From Dictyostelium firmibasis (taxonomy: Eukaryota > Evosea > Eumycetozoa > Dictyosteliales > Dictyosteliaceae), in the NCBI GenBank assembly GCA_036169595.1, contig CM069767.1, positions 3,973,501 to 4,037,500 of the forward strand: a stretch of DNA of 64,000 nt, written 5' to 3'. Position 1 is the stretch's first letter. Every line of letters starts with the position of its first letter. Below the pieces are notes generated by a model. It searched no databases and had not been told where the DNA came from. It was given only the letters and a program-made list of their open reading frames with translations. Below are positions 30,001-40,980 of the stretch, in pieces. A program made the position numbers and the translations under genes.

Positions 30001-32832
30001 TCAAGTGATTTTATGGATGCAAACTTTAAATGTTTAGCCACTAAAGGTAGAATTATAGATTTATCAACTTCGCATTTAAACTATAATGAATTCACATGCA
30101 ACAATAAATTCAAATATAATTTAGGTTATCATAATATTGAATTGACACATGTCAGTGGATCAATCATTTTTAAATTATTAAAAAAATTATCAGTTGCAAT
30201 TGAAAGTGGTAAATTAAATTTAATACCAATTACTCAATTTTCAAATTCAAACATTAAAGAAGCAATTGAATATGTTGGTCAACGTAAACATATTGGTAAA
30301 ATCGTAGTAGTTAATCATAATGATATAGTGAAAGAATTAATAGATCAACATTCAAAACAATCAAAATATTCAGTATTAAAATCAAATTATCAAATCAATA
30401 ATTTTGGTAGAAATATTATTATTACAGGCCAGTCAGGTATTGCACTAGAAATATTAAAATGGATTTTAGAATTTGGATCTCATTGTATTGAAAATATTAT
30501 TATACTTTCAAAATCATCATTAAAATGGGAATTAGAACTATTAATAAACAAAACAATTAATAAAGCAAATAATAAAATCAAATTCCATTTCAAGAGCGTT
30601 GATGTTGGCAATTCAGAATTAATGAATAATACAATCGATCAAATATTATTAGATAATACATCAATTACCAATATTGATTCAATACTTCATTATGCATTCA
30701 TTCAAATCGCATGTAAAGTAAATGAAATCGAAATGAATCATTTAGATGTATCACATGGTGCAAAAACAATGGGTGCAATTAATTTACATAATCAATCAAT
30801 TAAACGTGGTTGGAAATTATTAAACTTTGTAATGGCATCATCAATTGCATCTGTTATTGGATCTAAGGACCAATGTAGTTATGTTTCTGCATGTAATATT
30901 TTAGATAATTTATCAAAATATCGTAAATCAATTGGATTACCATCTACTTGTATAAATTATGGTTTAATAGGTTCAACTGGTTTCGTTGCTAAAAATGAAT
31001 CAATTGCAGCTATGTTAGATGGTGAAGGTATAGAAAAAATTTCGACAAATAAAATATTGGGTTCATTAGATTTACAAATTCAAAACCAACAACAATCTAC
31101 CAATTTTGTAGTTTGTAACTTTAATTTTCAAAATATTAAAAATAAGAATCAATCAAATTATCAAAATATATTATCTTTAAAATTCGATTACCAAATTAAT
31201 TTAAATGTTTCACATACAATTAAAAGATTTGATTTAAAAGATGATATAAATGAAAAAATTAAAATCAATGATTTATTTTTAAATAAAGTTTCAGAATTGT
31301 TATCAATTGGAGTATCAAAAATCAATACAGGTGTTAAATTAATTGACTATGGAGCTGATAGTTTATTAATTGTACAATTAAAGAATTGGGTTGATAATGA
31401 TATTTTACAAAATATAATTTCAATTCAACAACTTCAAAATAATACAATTCAAGATTCAATACAAATTATAACAAATTCCTATAGTAAAGATGACAAAACA
31501 GCAGACACAAAAGCAACCAATACAAACTCATTAGAATATTGGAATAATGAGGCAAAATTAGATAGTTCAATTATAAATTTAATTAAAGATAAATTTAAAT
31601 CAACATCATCAACAACAATAATAGATAGATATTCAATTATTGAAAAAATGAATCAAAATATGGTAATTCTTTTAACTGGTTCATCTGGATTTTTAGGTGC
31701 ATATCTTTTATGGCATTTTATTCAGTTATCAAACTGTTCAAAAATTTATTGTTTGATTAGAAACAAATCAAATTTAATCAACCCAATTGATGAAATAATT
31801 AACAGTTTAAAACATCATAAACTACTTTGTAAAGATCAACTTTCAAATATTGATGAATTAATATCATCAAAAGTGCAAGTTATAATTGGTAATTTATCAA
31901 AGAGTAAACTTGGATTGTCAGATCAAGATTATGCATCCATTTCAAGTGTTAATTTAATTGTAAATTCAGGTGCAGATATTGATTTAAAATCAAATTATCT
32001 ACATTCTAAACAAGTTAACGTGGATGGTTTAAAAGAAATAATTAAATTGTCAGTTACAGGTGAAATCAAATGTATTGTAAACTTTTCATCCTATGCAGTG
32101 TTTGTAAATCAAATATTAAATCAAGATAATTTTGATGAATCAATAACAATACCCTCAGCTAATGTAATTAGTAATTCCAAACTTTCTGGTTACGTTCAAA
32201 GTAAAATAGTAGCAGAAAATCTATTCATGGAAGCTTCATCATATGGTATTCCTTCAATGTTAATTAGACCTCCAAGTATTTTTTCGAATTCAAAAACAGG
32301 TATAGGCAGTAATAATGATATATTTTTATTATTGGTTCAATCGTGTTATGCAATTGGATATTATCCAAATGATATAGATATTGGTTTATTAACAGTACCA
32401 ATTGATTGGTGTGCTGATAAAACCATTAAAATAATCACAAATGAAAATTTATGGAGAAAAACAATACCGTCACCCACCGACAGTAACAGCAACAATAACA
32501 ACAACAATAACAACCATCTAAATATTTTTAATATAAATGGCGAATTAATTCAATTTAGTATTTTATTTAAATATTTAGAAAATGATTTCAATTGTAAAGG
32601 TATTGAATTTAATAAATGGTTTAAAATTATGAATGAATCAAATAACCTATCATGTATTAAATTAAGGTCATTTCATAATGTAAATAATTTTGTAAATGAA
32701 AATAACTTTACACTGTGTCATAATTTTTCAAGTAAAACTAAATCAATATTAGAATCAATGAATACGTATGATGGTTGGTTAGTAACAAGTGAAATCGTTA
32801 AAAATCATATTAACCACATATTTAAAAATTAA
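24072..32832 (+). CDS. Modular reducing polyketide synthase with C-terminal thioester reductase (KS-AT-DH-MT-ER-KR-ACP-TR)
   Basis: Three exons (24072-24717, 24792-27065, 27167-32832) give 2,861 residues. Ketosynthase: DTACSSS (Cys184), [12 protein letters not shown] (His325) and [10 protein letters not shown] (His368). Acyltransferase: GHSLGE (Ser650). Dehydratase-type region: starts with [15 protein letters not shown] near 975. Methyltransferase: ILEFGGGNC near 1322. Enoylreductase: [10 protein letters not shown] and [13 protein letters not shown]. Ketoreductase: [10 protein letters not shown] and [10 protein letters not shown] (Tyr2212). Acyl carrier: YGADSLLIV (Ser2372). Terminal reductase: [13 protein letters not shown] from about 2475. 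This is the order of iterative type I synthases. The reductase should release the chain as aldehyde or alcohol, which is inference from the family. All core catalytic residues look present, so the gene appears functional. Dictyostelium carries dozens of such genes and I do not assign a number. Product unknown. Confidence 0.95.
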
Positions 32833-33229
32833 TAAAAAAAAAAAAAACGAAAAAATCATTTGTTAATGGTACAAAACAAGTTTAATTACCAATTGCTCTT
32901 TATTCAAAAAATTGAAAAATAAAAAGGAAATTATTAGTTTCTTTCACTTTATTTTTATTCATTCTTTTTATATTTAAAGTTTTTTAATAAAAAAAAAAAA
33001 AAAATAAAATAAAATAAAAAAAATAAAAAAATTGTACTGTATGTATAATTTTTAAATTTCTAAAAAGTTTATTTTTTTATTTATTTTTTTTGTGCATCAA
33101 ATTCAAAATATCAATATATCAAAATTAAATTTGGTGTAAAAATTAATATTTGGTGTAAAAAAAAAAAAATTTAAATTTTTTCAATTTTTTCAAATTTTTT
33201 TTTTTTTTTTTTTTATTTTTTTATTTTTT
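32833..33229. other. 3' flank of the synthase and left end of the candidate transposon
   Basis: A/T-rich spacer. From 33131 it contains a repeated TTGGTGTAAAAA word and the left arm of the inverted repeat, then T runs up to the transposase stop codon. Confidence 0.6.
33142..33181 (+). repeat. Left inverted repeat of the candidate transposon
   Basis: A 40-base segment starting ATTAATATTTGGTGT, followed by 13 A and TTTAAATTTTTT. Its reverse complement occurs at 35786-35825 with one mismatch. The runs inflate the score, but the ATTAATATTTGGTG core and the identical A-run length are specific. Confidence 0.6.
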
Positions 33230-34409
33230 TTATTTAACAACAAACATCGTTCTTTTTTCTTTTATTTCCATTAATTTTTGTTTTTCAAATTGATAATCAA
33301 ATCCATCATTATGAATTTCTTGTATATCAGCCAACACACTAAGTATGAGGACTATTTTATTCAAGTGTTCTAAATTTCCACGGTAAGTAGTTGAAACTAC
33401 TTTAAAATGGTTTATTTTTAAAAAAAAATTTTCCACATATACACGGTTGGAGCTTACAAAATTATTATGGACTACTTGATCAGGTGTTGGTTTTTCTTTT
33501 TTCTTTTTTGATCTTTTGTGAGGAACCACAAAATTAGGCAAAGATATATAAGCACGATCACCTATAAAATAATATTAAATAAAAAAAATTTGGTTATTAA
33601 CAATAAAAAATATAAATGTATTCATTTCAATAAAGATTAAAATAAATGAAAATAAATGTTATATACTGTTGTAATTACCTAATATCGGAAATTTATCGTG
33701 TCTACGAATCATTCGACCATTGCTATAGTATTGTGGTTCGCCATTATGATCCTTTTCCATATATATTTGATCAGCAATCTTAATATCGTCTACAGCACCA
33801 GGGAACCCTTCTGGATGAAGTAACAATAATCGGTATGATGTAGTGCTTACCTCACAATGGAATTTCACCACATGACTCTTACTTTTACCAGAATAGAATT
33901 TTTTTTGAATTTGGTAATCGATTGGAGTTTCTATATCAATGGAAGTAGAATCGGCTGCAATTGCACGATAATTCACTTTGGTAATGGGATGCTTTAAAAA
34001 GCCAACAGATTCAACAAGTTGTTCATATCTTTGTTCCATTATTTCCTTGCAAACAACCCAAAGAGCATGAATGGTTTCACCATAGTGATTAAGAAATGTT
34101 TTAGGACTAATACCAAAAGTAACACATATCTCGGTGATTGGTAGATATTGCTTCCAATACAAAAGAGTCTAAAATAATAAAAAAAAAAAATAAATGTTAT
34201 TCATTTTTATTTTACACATATTTTAAATCACACATTTCTCTAATTCATACCCAAATAATATGTTTGTCTTTGATTCCTTTGTTTTTTACTTCATCATTAC
34301 ACTCGATTAAATATAATAATTTGTCTATTATATCTGGTTCAAATCCAAGTGAATATAAAATTAAATTAGGTTGTGTTTTTTGTTTTTTACTTGGTCTTGG
34401 GTTTTTCAT
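33230..34409 (-). CDS. DDE superfamily transposase (DDE_Tnp_4/Harbinger type), intact
   Basis: Three minus-strand exons (34409-34251, 34168-33679, 33561-33230) join in phase to give 326 residues. An N-terminal basic segment (MKNPRPSKKQK) and a helix-turn-helix-like region (LPITEICVTFGISPKTFLNH) precede the catalytic core. Candidate catalytic acids are Asp in AIAADSTSIDIETP, Asp in HPEGFPGAVDDIKIAD, and Glu in NRVYVENFF, with the accessory motif GDRAYISLPNFVVPHKR before the last. Harbinger-type nucleases cut and paste DNA using two Asp and one Glu. No frameshift or stop interrupts the frame, so the gene is either recently active or domesticated. The size is similar to HARBI1-like proteins. The call of superfamily is good; the subfamily is tentative. 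Confidence 0.8.
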
Positions 34410-34424
34410 TTTTTAATTTATTGT

Positions 34425-34510
34425 AAATGAATATATTAAATTTTTTTAAATGAATATATTAAATTTTTTTAAATGAACATATTAAATTTTTTTAAATGAA
34501 TATTTTATAT
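34425..34510. repeat. 23-bp tandem repeat, about 3.5 copies
   Basis: The unit begins AAATGAATATATTAAA and continues into a run of seven T. Three complete copies (one with a T to C change) are followed by a partial one. It starts 16 bases upstream of the transposase ATG (minus strand), a place where transposons often carry protein-binding subterminal repeats. Binding is not shown. Confidence 0.85.
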
Positions 34511-34623
34511 TATTTTAAAGGAGGGGGTGAAGAAAAAAATAATAAAACATAAAATTAGACAAATTTCTTATTAAAAATCGATTGGGGTAAAATAATTTTT
34601 TTCTCTGTGTTCAAATTCTATGT

Positions 34624-34663
34624 ATTTAATTTAATTTAATTTAATTTAATTTAATTTAATTTT
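34624..34663. repeat. TTTAA pentamer array
   Basis: About eight direct copies of TTTAA. Simple repeat with no assigned role. Confidence 0.85.
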
Positions 34664-34982
34664 TTAAATTTACCACGAAAATAGGGTTTTTAGAGAATTT
34701 TTTATAAATTGTGTTAATTTTTCCAAAAATAGACTTTATTTTTAAGTATTTTAATTTTTATTTTTATTATGAAACTAAAAAGAGTAATTTTATTTTTAAA
34801 ATATAAAGTTAATTTATTAAATTTTCTATCAAATATATAAATTTGGAAAAAAAAAAAATAAATAATTTTATTTTTAAAATAAAACCCATCCATTTTTATA
34901 AAAAAATATTTTCATTGCGTTACTATACATATTTAAAATATATATATATATTAACATTTATTTTTTATTTTTATATATATAG

Positions 34983-35757
34983 AGGAGGGTGAAATTTTCG
35001 ATATTGACGGAAGTAAATATTTGTTATTATCGGTAAATGGAAAAAGGGAAATGGTCATGACCAGTCACCAGTAGCTCCAAATTCACCACATGAAACAAAG
35101 GCTGGTGAAGAAAAAATGAAATCTGGTGGTTCACCAAATATTGGCCAGCCAGAGGATCTCCTTGATTCACCAGTAATGCCAAGAGTAAAGTTGGAAAAAA
35201 GCTTCATGGATCTTGAGAGTGTCACCTCAGCATCTGGAATGGAGGTTAATTCAAAAAATAATGGATCTGGTACCTATACACACCCATATAGTTTATCAGA
35301 TTGCTCATCAGACACTGTTATTGCGGATAATAATAATAACCTATTTCACAGAATGGTGAAAATCGATTCGTATTATAGTCTAGGCGGTGTCCAAAAAAGA
35401 TTCTATCTACTCTTTCCAAAGTTGTTACACATCAAATTAGAAACTGTGGCCAACGATATTGATGAAAACTCAATAAAATTCCTTTTCAAAAACATTTTAT
35501 CTAGAGAAGATATTGAAACTGGAATCAAAAACATTGAAGACCACAGGTTGGCCAAAAAATACCAAGAGGAGGTGTCCGACATACAAGTGGTGTACAAATA
35601 CCCACCATTATTCAATATATCAAATATTGAAAAAATTGGTGTTGGTGATCGATTGGTGAAAGTGGTCGGTGCTGCAATTTACTGCGTCGATGCAGGCACC
35701 TTAAGAAATAATAATAAAAAAAATAAAAAAAATATAAAATATAAAATAAATAATTAA
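34983..35757 (+). pseudogene. Degraded gene fragment of unknown family within the transposon interval
   Basis: After an acceptor-like TATATATAG, the frame EGEIFDIDGSKYLLLS is open, then hits a stop. From about 35010 a second frame takes over (GHDQSPVAPNSPHETK) and runs through an ATG at 35116 to 35757. A 32-base intron would be needed to join the frames, shorter than usual here, so a frameshift is more likely. The downstream part has protein-like segments, for example FHRMVKIDSYYSLGGVQKRF and YKYPPLFNISNIEKIGVGDR, with noticeably more G and C than neighbouring genes. It ends in a low-complexity Asn/Lys tail caused by the A-rich DNA. The 5' end is missing. I do not recognise the family. Confidence 0.45.
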
Positions 35758-35785
35758 AAAAATAAAAAAATAAAAAAAATAAAAA

Positions 35786-35825
35786 AAAAAATTTAAATTT
35801 TTTTTTTTTTGCACCAAATATTAAT
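35786..35825 (-). repeat. Right inverted repeat of the candidate transposon
   Basis: Reverse complement of 33142-33181 with one mismatch (GGTGC instead of GGTGT). It lies just after the low-complexity tail of the degraded ORF. Confidence 0.6.
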
Positions 35826-35999
35826 ATTAATTTTTTCACAATTTTTATTAAAAAAAAAAAATCACAACTTTTTTTTCACTACAACAACTAAAACATTTTT
35901 GGTTATGACCATGAGCATCAAATTAAAAAAAAAATCACCTCCTAAGACGTTTATTTTTACTTGAAAAAATGGGAATTAATTTTTTTTCATTTTTATTTT

Positions 36000-36076
36000 C
36001 ATTTTTATTTTTATTTTCTCTTATTTTTATTTTTATTTTTATTTTTATTTTTATTTTTATTTTTATTTTTATTTTT
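36000..36076. repeat. TTTTTA hexamer array
   Basis: Around a dozen copies of TTTTTA or close variants immediately upstream of the TMEM151-like gene B. Simple repeat. Confidence 0.8.
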
Positions 36077-36140
36077 TTATATATTAGTAAGAAAAAAGTA
36101 ATAAAAACTAAAAAAACTTTAAAATAAATTTACAAAAACA

Positions 36141-37304
36141 ATGAAAAAAATAATTATTCAAAAAGAAAATGATATTTTAAAATATCAAAGTGATGCTTTT
36201 TCACTCTTTAAAGATAATCCAATTTTAAATAAAAATGAAAGTAATAGAAGAAACATGACATGCATTTCAAGTTTCTCAGGTATTAAATTTGGAATAGTTA
36301 TTTATTTTCTTTATATATCCTCTTTTATTATTGGTTTAATAGGCGCGACAAATATCCCAAAAAATAATTTCTTTGTATGTATTATTATTTTATTATTATT
36401 ATTATTTTAAAGATATTATTTTTAACATATTCATATATAAATATAGGATAATGAATATAAAGTATGGCCAGTAGTTATGACAGCAATAGGATTTTCAATA
36501 TTTGGTTTAACATTTTTCATATCATTAATTAGAATTTTATCGAGTAATATTACAATATCATTAAAGAATTTCAGAAGTCATAATGATCGAGTACTCCAAG
36601 AGTACATAAGTGCAATTGAAGAGAGTACAGTTGAATTATTTTGTAAATGTGAATGTTATCATGAATCAAGCTCAACTACAACTAATTCAGATGGTTCAAA
36701 ATCAACATCTACAACAACACACGTTACCTATAGAGAGGAGATGAAAATTCCAATCATTGAAACAATCAATTCAACTAATCCATTGATTTTCAATGAATTG
36801 AACCAAAATAATAATAGTTCTAAATTTTTAAAAGTTTCTTTCTTTAGGGATTGGATGCCTGCTGATGAAAGATCTCAACTTATTATAAAGTCAGTAGTTG
36901 ATCATTTAACGACAAAGAATGAAAAAAGAGATACTAGATTTAGAATTTATTTGGATTTTCAATATGTTGATAAAAAATTTAAAGAACATATACTATTTCC
37001 ATTATCTTCCTCCTCATCACCACCATTTTTATTTAGATATGGTTTTTACATTTTATCATTATTTGTTTTTATGTATTTACCTTTTGAACTTTATTTTAGA
37101 TCAAAAATTTATAAATCTGAATTTTCATTTGTAAAATTAATAAAAACTGATATCCAAGCTTTAGATTTTGATCAATTAGTAATTCCAATTCAAGGTCAAA
37201 CTACTCAATATCAACCTCTTGATAACTATGAGGTTATGGTCGAAGACCCATATAATAATAATAACAATAATAATTATAATAATAATAACATTTATGTACC
37301 CCAG

Positions 37305-37342
<38 letters not shown>

Positions 37343-37403
37343 ACAACAACAACCAACAGTATCCCTTTCGAAGGATATATCAATCGATATAGATAAATAT
37401 TAA
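36141..37403 (+). CDS. TMEM151-like membrane protein, paralogue B
   Basis: Two exons (36141-36374, 36447-37403) give 396 residues. It has the same plan as paralogue A: an ENDILKYQSDAFSLFKDN start, three membrane helices, then CKCECYHESSS, VTYREEMKIP, FFRDWMPADE and KRDT with FKEHILF. Intron 1 follows codon 78 exactly as in A. The C-terminal tail differs, carrying an Asn run and a long Gln run before SKDISIDIDKY. The A tail ends with the similar SVDINF, so the ends are homologous with repeat expansion in B. Function of the family is unknown; a membrane role is supported by the helices only. Confidence 0.75.
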
Positions 37404-37410
37404 TTGTTAT

Positions 37411-37807
37411 TTGAAAAATTATTTCCAAATAAAATATAATTTAGTAACCTATTTAAATAATTGTTTTAATTTTACAAATTTAATAAATGATATTAATTCA
37501 AATGAAAACTTTAACCAAAAAAATCCCAATAATAATAATTTCATAGAAAATGATAATCAAGGATTTAATAAATTTTTAATTCCAATTTTATTGTGAATAA
37601 TTATTATATTAATTGTATTATTAAAAATAAAAAAAATTATTATCTTTTTTTAAAAAGGAAAATGGAGTTGGTTTAAGTGGTGGAAAAGAAAATATTGAAA
37701 TAAGTGAAGTTATTCAAAACAATGAACTTGCTTCAAATGAAAATATAGGAATTCCGATATATTCCCAACTGAATAAAGTTTTTTATTTTTTTTATTTTTT
37801 TAAATAA
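37411..37807 (+). pseudogene. Remnant of a gene, two unconnected open pieces
   Basis: The first piece (37411-37596) reads NYFQIKYNLVTYLNNCFNF and then an Asn-rich segment ending at TGA. After an intron-like AT stretch with an AAAAAG acceptor, a second piece starting near 37662 reads ENGVGLSGGKENIEISEVIQ and ends at 37807 in low complexity. The only GT near the end of piece one (GTGAATA) does not join to the second frame in phase. The composition is gene-like, so a decayed gene or unrecognised exons are likely. Family unknown. Confidence 0.3.
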
Positions 37808-37830
37808 TAATTGTTTTTATTAATTTTATT

Positions 37831-40800
37831 TTATTGTTGAATAAATTGAACTAATATACAAAGAATCATTTTAATTGGCATACCAGTTGGTTTAACTATT
37901 TTTTCATATTCAGTTGTAGGATCATCAGAATTTGGTAATACATAAGTTGAAGACTTTAAATTGAAACCAATTCTCAAAAGTTGTTGAGCTAATAACTCTG
38001 AATCTGTGAAACCAGAGATTTCTAAAGCCTCTTTGAATGAGAAATCTTCGATTTCATCTAAAATTTTAAAAACTAAAATTGAGAAAACGTCATATCTCTT
38101 AAAGATTGTACTAACTTCTTGAGCGAAAAGATCGAAACTTTTCTTCCAAATTCTTTTACCCTGTATCATACTTGAATCGACTAATCTTTTCTTTTGAACG
38201 TTGTTTTTATTTCTAATAGCTGCATTACTAACGATATCCTTTAGAATACCTACATTCTGTTTCATTAATCTATCTTTTCTACGAGTTTCAATTTGTTGTT
38301 GAGTGTCTATATGTTGTAGATTCAATGTGTTATTCTTTACTTTTGTTTGTAATTCATTCATTAAATGAGAGAATGGTGAATTACCACTATTGAAATTATT
38401 TACTACATGGCTATTCTTACTACTACCAATTTCTGCTATTGGAGTTGGATCGTTTTCACGTTTCTTATATACAGATGAATTTAAAATGTCTGCTGGTGAA
38501 ATTACACCACCAGATGTTGTTGATGATTCTTTTTTTACATGAATTGTTGGTTTTAATTGTACATTATTTAATTGTGATGGAGAGAATGGTGATGATGATG
38601 TTGTTGTTGGTGATGATTTTGTTGGTTTTAATGTTAAATTTAAGGATGGTAGTGGTGGTGGTGGTGGAGGTGGTGTGGGTACTGAAGGAATTGATCCAGA
38701 AGACGATAATGTTGGTGATGTTGAAGGTGGAGTTACTGATGAAACTGGCTGTGGTTGTGGAGTTGGTACAGTAGGATAAGGTAAAAGATTTGAAGTAATA
38801 ACATTTCTGATCGATGTTGGTAAAATATCTGCTAATTGAGTATTTTGTTTAATCAATTCTAAAACTACATCTTTTAATTGCTCTTGACTTAATTTACATA
38901 AAACTGACTCAATCTTTTTAAAATCTGGTAATTGTTGTGGTTTGGTTGAGGCTTGTTGTGGTTGTGGTTGTTGTGGTGGTGATGATGTAACAGCTTTTTG
39001 AATTACAACAGGCTCTGGTGGTATAACTGGTTTAATTTGTTCTGGTACTGGTTTTGTACTATTTGTTGATCTATTACCAATTAAAATATTTGTTGATTGT
39101 TCTTTTTTAATTGGTTGAACTTGTTTTTTTGGTGCTTCTTGTATTTCTTGTGATTTTTGTTGTGGTTGTGATTGTGAATGTGATTGTTGTTGTGATTGTT
39201 GTTGTGGCTGTCGCTGTGGTTGTGGATGTGGTTCTGGTTGTGGTTGTGGTTGTGGCTGTGGTTCTGGTTCGGGTTGTGGGATTGATTTAACTGCAATAAT
39301 AAATGATCTCATTGGGTCAATTAATGTTGAATTTGTTTTAACTACATTTTCTATAGGAGGTTTAAAGAATTAATATTTTTAAAAAAAAAAAAAAAAAAAT
39401 TAAAAATTACACATACCATGTGTTGATAAACTTTTTAATTTGTTTACAATACCAGAATTTAAAATTATGGTTTGTGCATTTGAATTTTTAATGATTCTAT
39501 TTAATAGAATTAATACTTGAAACTGTAATTGTTCATTATTTGAATATAATGAATTTAATAATGATGGTATTCCACCATTACCTATAAATTTTTCTAAATA
39601 ATTCTCTTTATTTAATAAATAAGATAACCTTATTAGTCTATATTCCATTTTATTTTATTTTATTTTATTTTATTTTATATTTTCGAAAAAAAAGAGAAGA
39701 TAAAGATAATGTGAAAGAAAAAAAAAAAAAAAAAGGAGATAAAAAAAAAAAAAATAAATAAATAAATAAATAAATAATAATATAATTACCATCAAAAGAA
39801 ATTAAATTTTCAATCATTAATACAACAGATATTTGAATTTCAGACTCATTTCCATATAATAAAGAATTTAATATGGCTGGTGATAAACCATTGGAAATTA
39901 ATTCAACACCCTCAGCTATATATTTATGCATATGTGTGTTTGTATACAAGTGTGTGTTGCGTGTGTGTGTTTGTGTGTTAAAATAAATAGAAAAAATTTT
40001 AAGATAAAATATATATTAGTATTTGTAGTATTTCTTTATCTAGATTTACTAATTTTTAAACAAAAAAATAATAATAATAATAATAAAAACAAAAAAAAAA
40101 TTTAAAAAAAAAAAATTAAAAAAAAATAAAGAAAAATAAAAATAATAATAACAATGTTTTACAAATATTCGTAAAAACGATTATAAAATATTATAGTAAA
40201 TAGCAACAATATATTATTAGAAATAACAACTTACAATCTTGAGAGATATTATTTAAAATATTGGTGGTACTTTTTTTGATTGAAGAATTTTGAATGGAAA
40301 CTTTTTCGATAATAACAGAAATTGTTCCCAATAATCTTAAAACCTTTCTTATAAAATCTATTAATTTTTAAAAATAATTTAAAACAAAAAATGAAAATGA
40401 AATATAAAAAGAAATTATATGTATATTATATTTTAAAAAAAAAAAAAGATAGATAATGGTTATAATAGAGGTAGTAAAAAGATAGAATAAAGGGAATTTT
40501 TTTTTTTTTATGTTTTTTTTATATAAATAATAATAAATAAATAATAGTACAGGAAAAGGAAAATATATTTATAATACAAAATAAATAGTAGTAATGGTAA
40601 CATTGATATTGTTTTTGATTTTTTTTGTTTTGATAGATAAGGGTGACAGAAAGAAAAGAATTATGGATTATAATAATATTTAAAAATAAAACTTTGGTTA
40701 GCAATCTTTTTTAAAGGTAACTCTTCTTTCCCCTTTGTTCACTTTTGGTTTTGTTGAAGGGATCATTTTAACATTAATATAATTATATAAATGAGTATTA

Positions 40801-40935
40801 CTATTTGTAGAAAGAACTGTTAAGGTATCCAAAGAATTTGATACAACTTCTAAATCATCGGTGTTCAATAGATTATGTAATAATTGGTATCCACCCTCTG
40901 AAAATATAATTTGTTTATTATCATCTTGGAGAGAG

Positions 40936-40980
<45 letters not shown>

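Larger units (their letters stand above)
34410..34982. other. Transposase 5' flank with tandem repeats
   Basis: It contains the 23-bp tandem repeat at 34425-34510, a GGAGGGGGTGA patch at about 34520 and a TTTAA pentamer array at 34624-34663. The rest is A/T spacer. No coding frame. Confidence 0.6.
33142..35825. mobile_element. Candidate DDE (Harbinger-type) DNA transposon, 2.7 kb
   Basis: A 2,684-base interval bounded by inverted repeats. It holds an intact three-exon DDE transposase gene (minus strand), a 23-bp subterminal-type tandem repeat upstream of it, and a divergent degraded ORF (plus strand). The end word ATTAAT is palindromic, so target duplication and repeat end cannot be told apart. 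Known Dictyostelium DNA elements (Tdd, DDT, thug) cannot be compared here. Boundaries are inference from the inverted repeat. Confidence 0.5.
35758..36140. other. Right transposon end and promoter of TMEM151-like gene B
   Basis: Holds the right inverted repeat, mixed sequence at 35860-35960 and a TTTTTA hexamer array at about 36000-36075 in front of the ATG at 36141. Confidence 0.6.

Noticed and set aside
33128-33160. Target-site duplication for the transposon
   Set aside because: ATTAAT flanks both repeat arms but is palindromic and AT-only, so it cannot be separated from the repeat itself.
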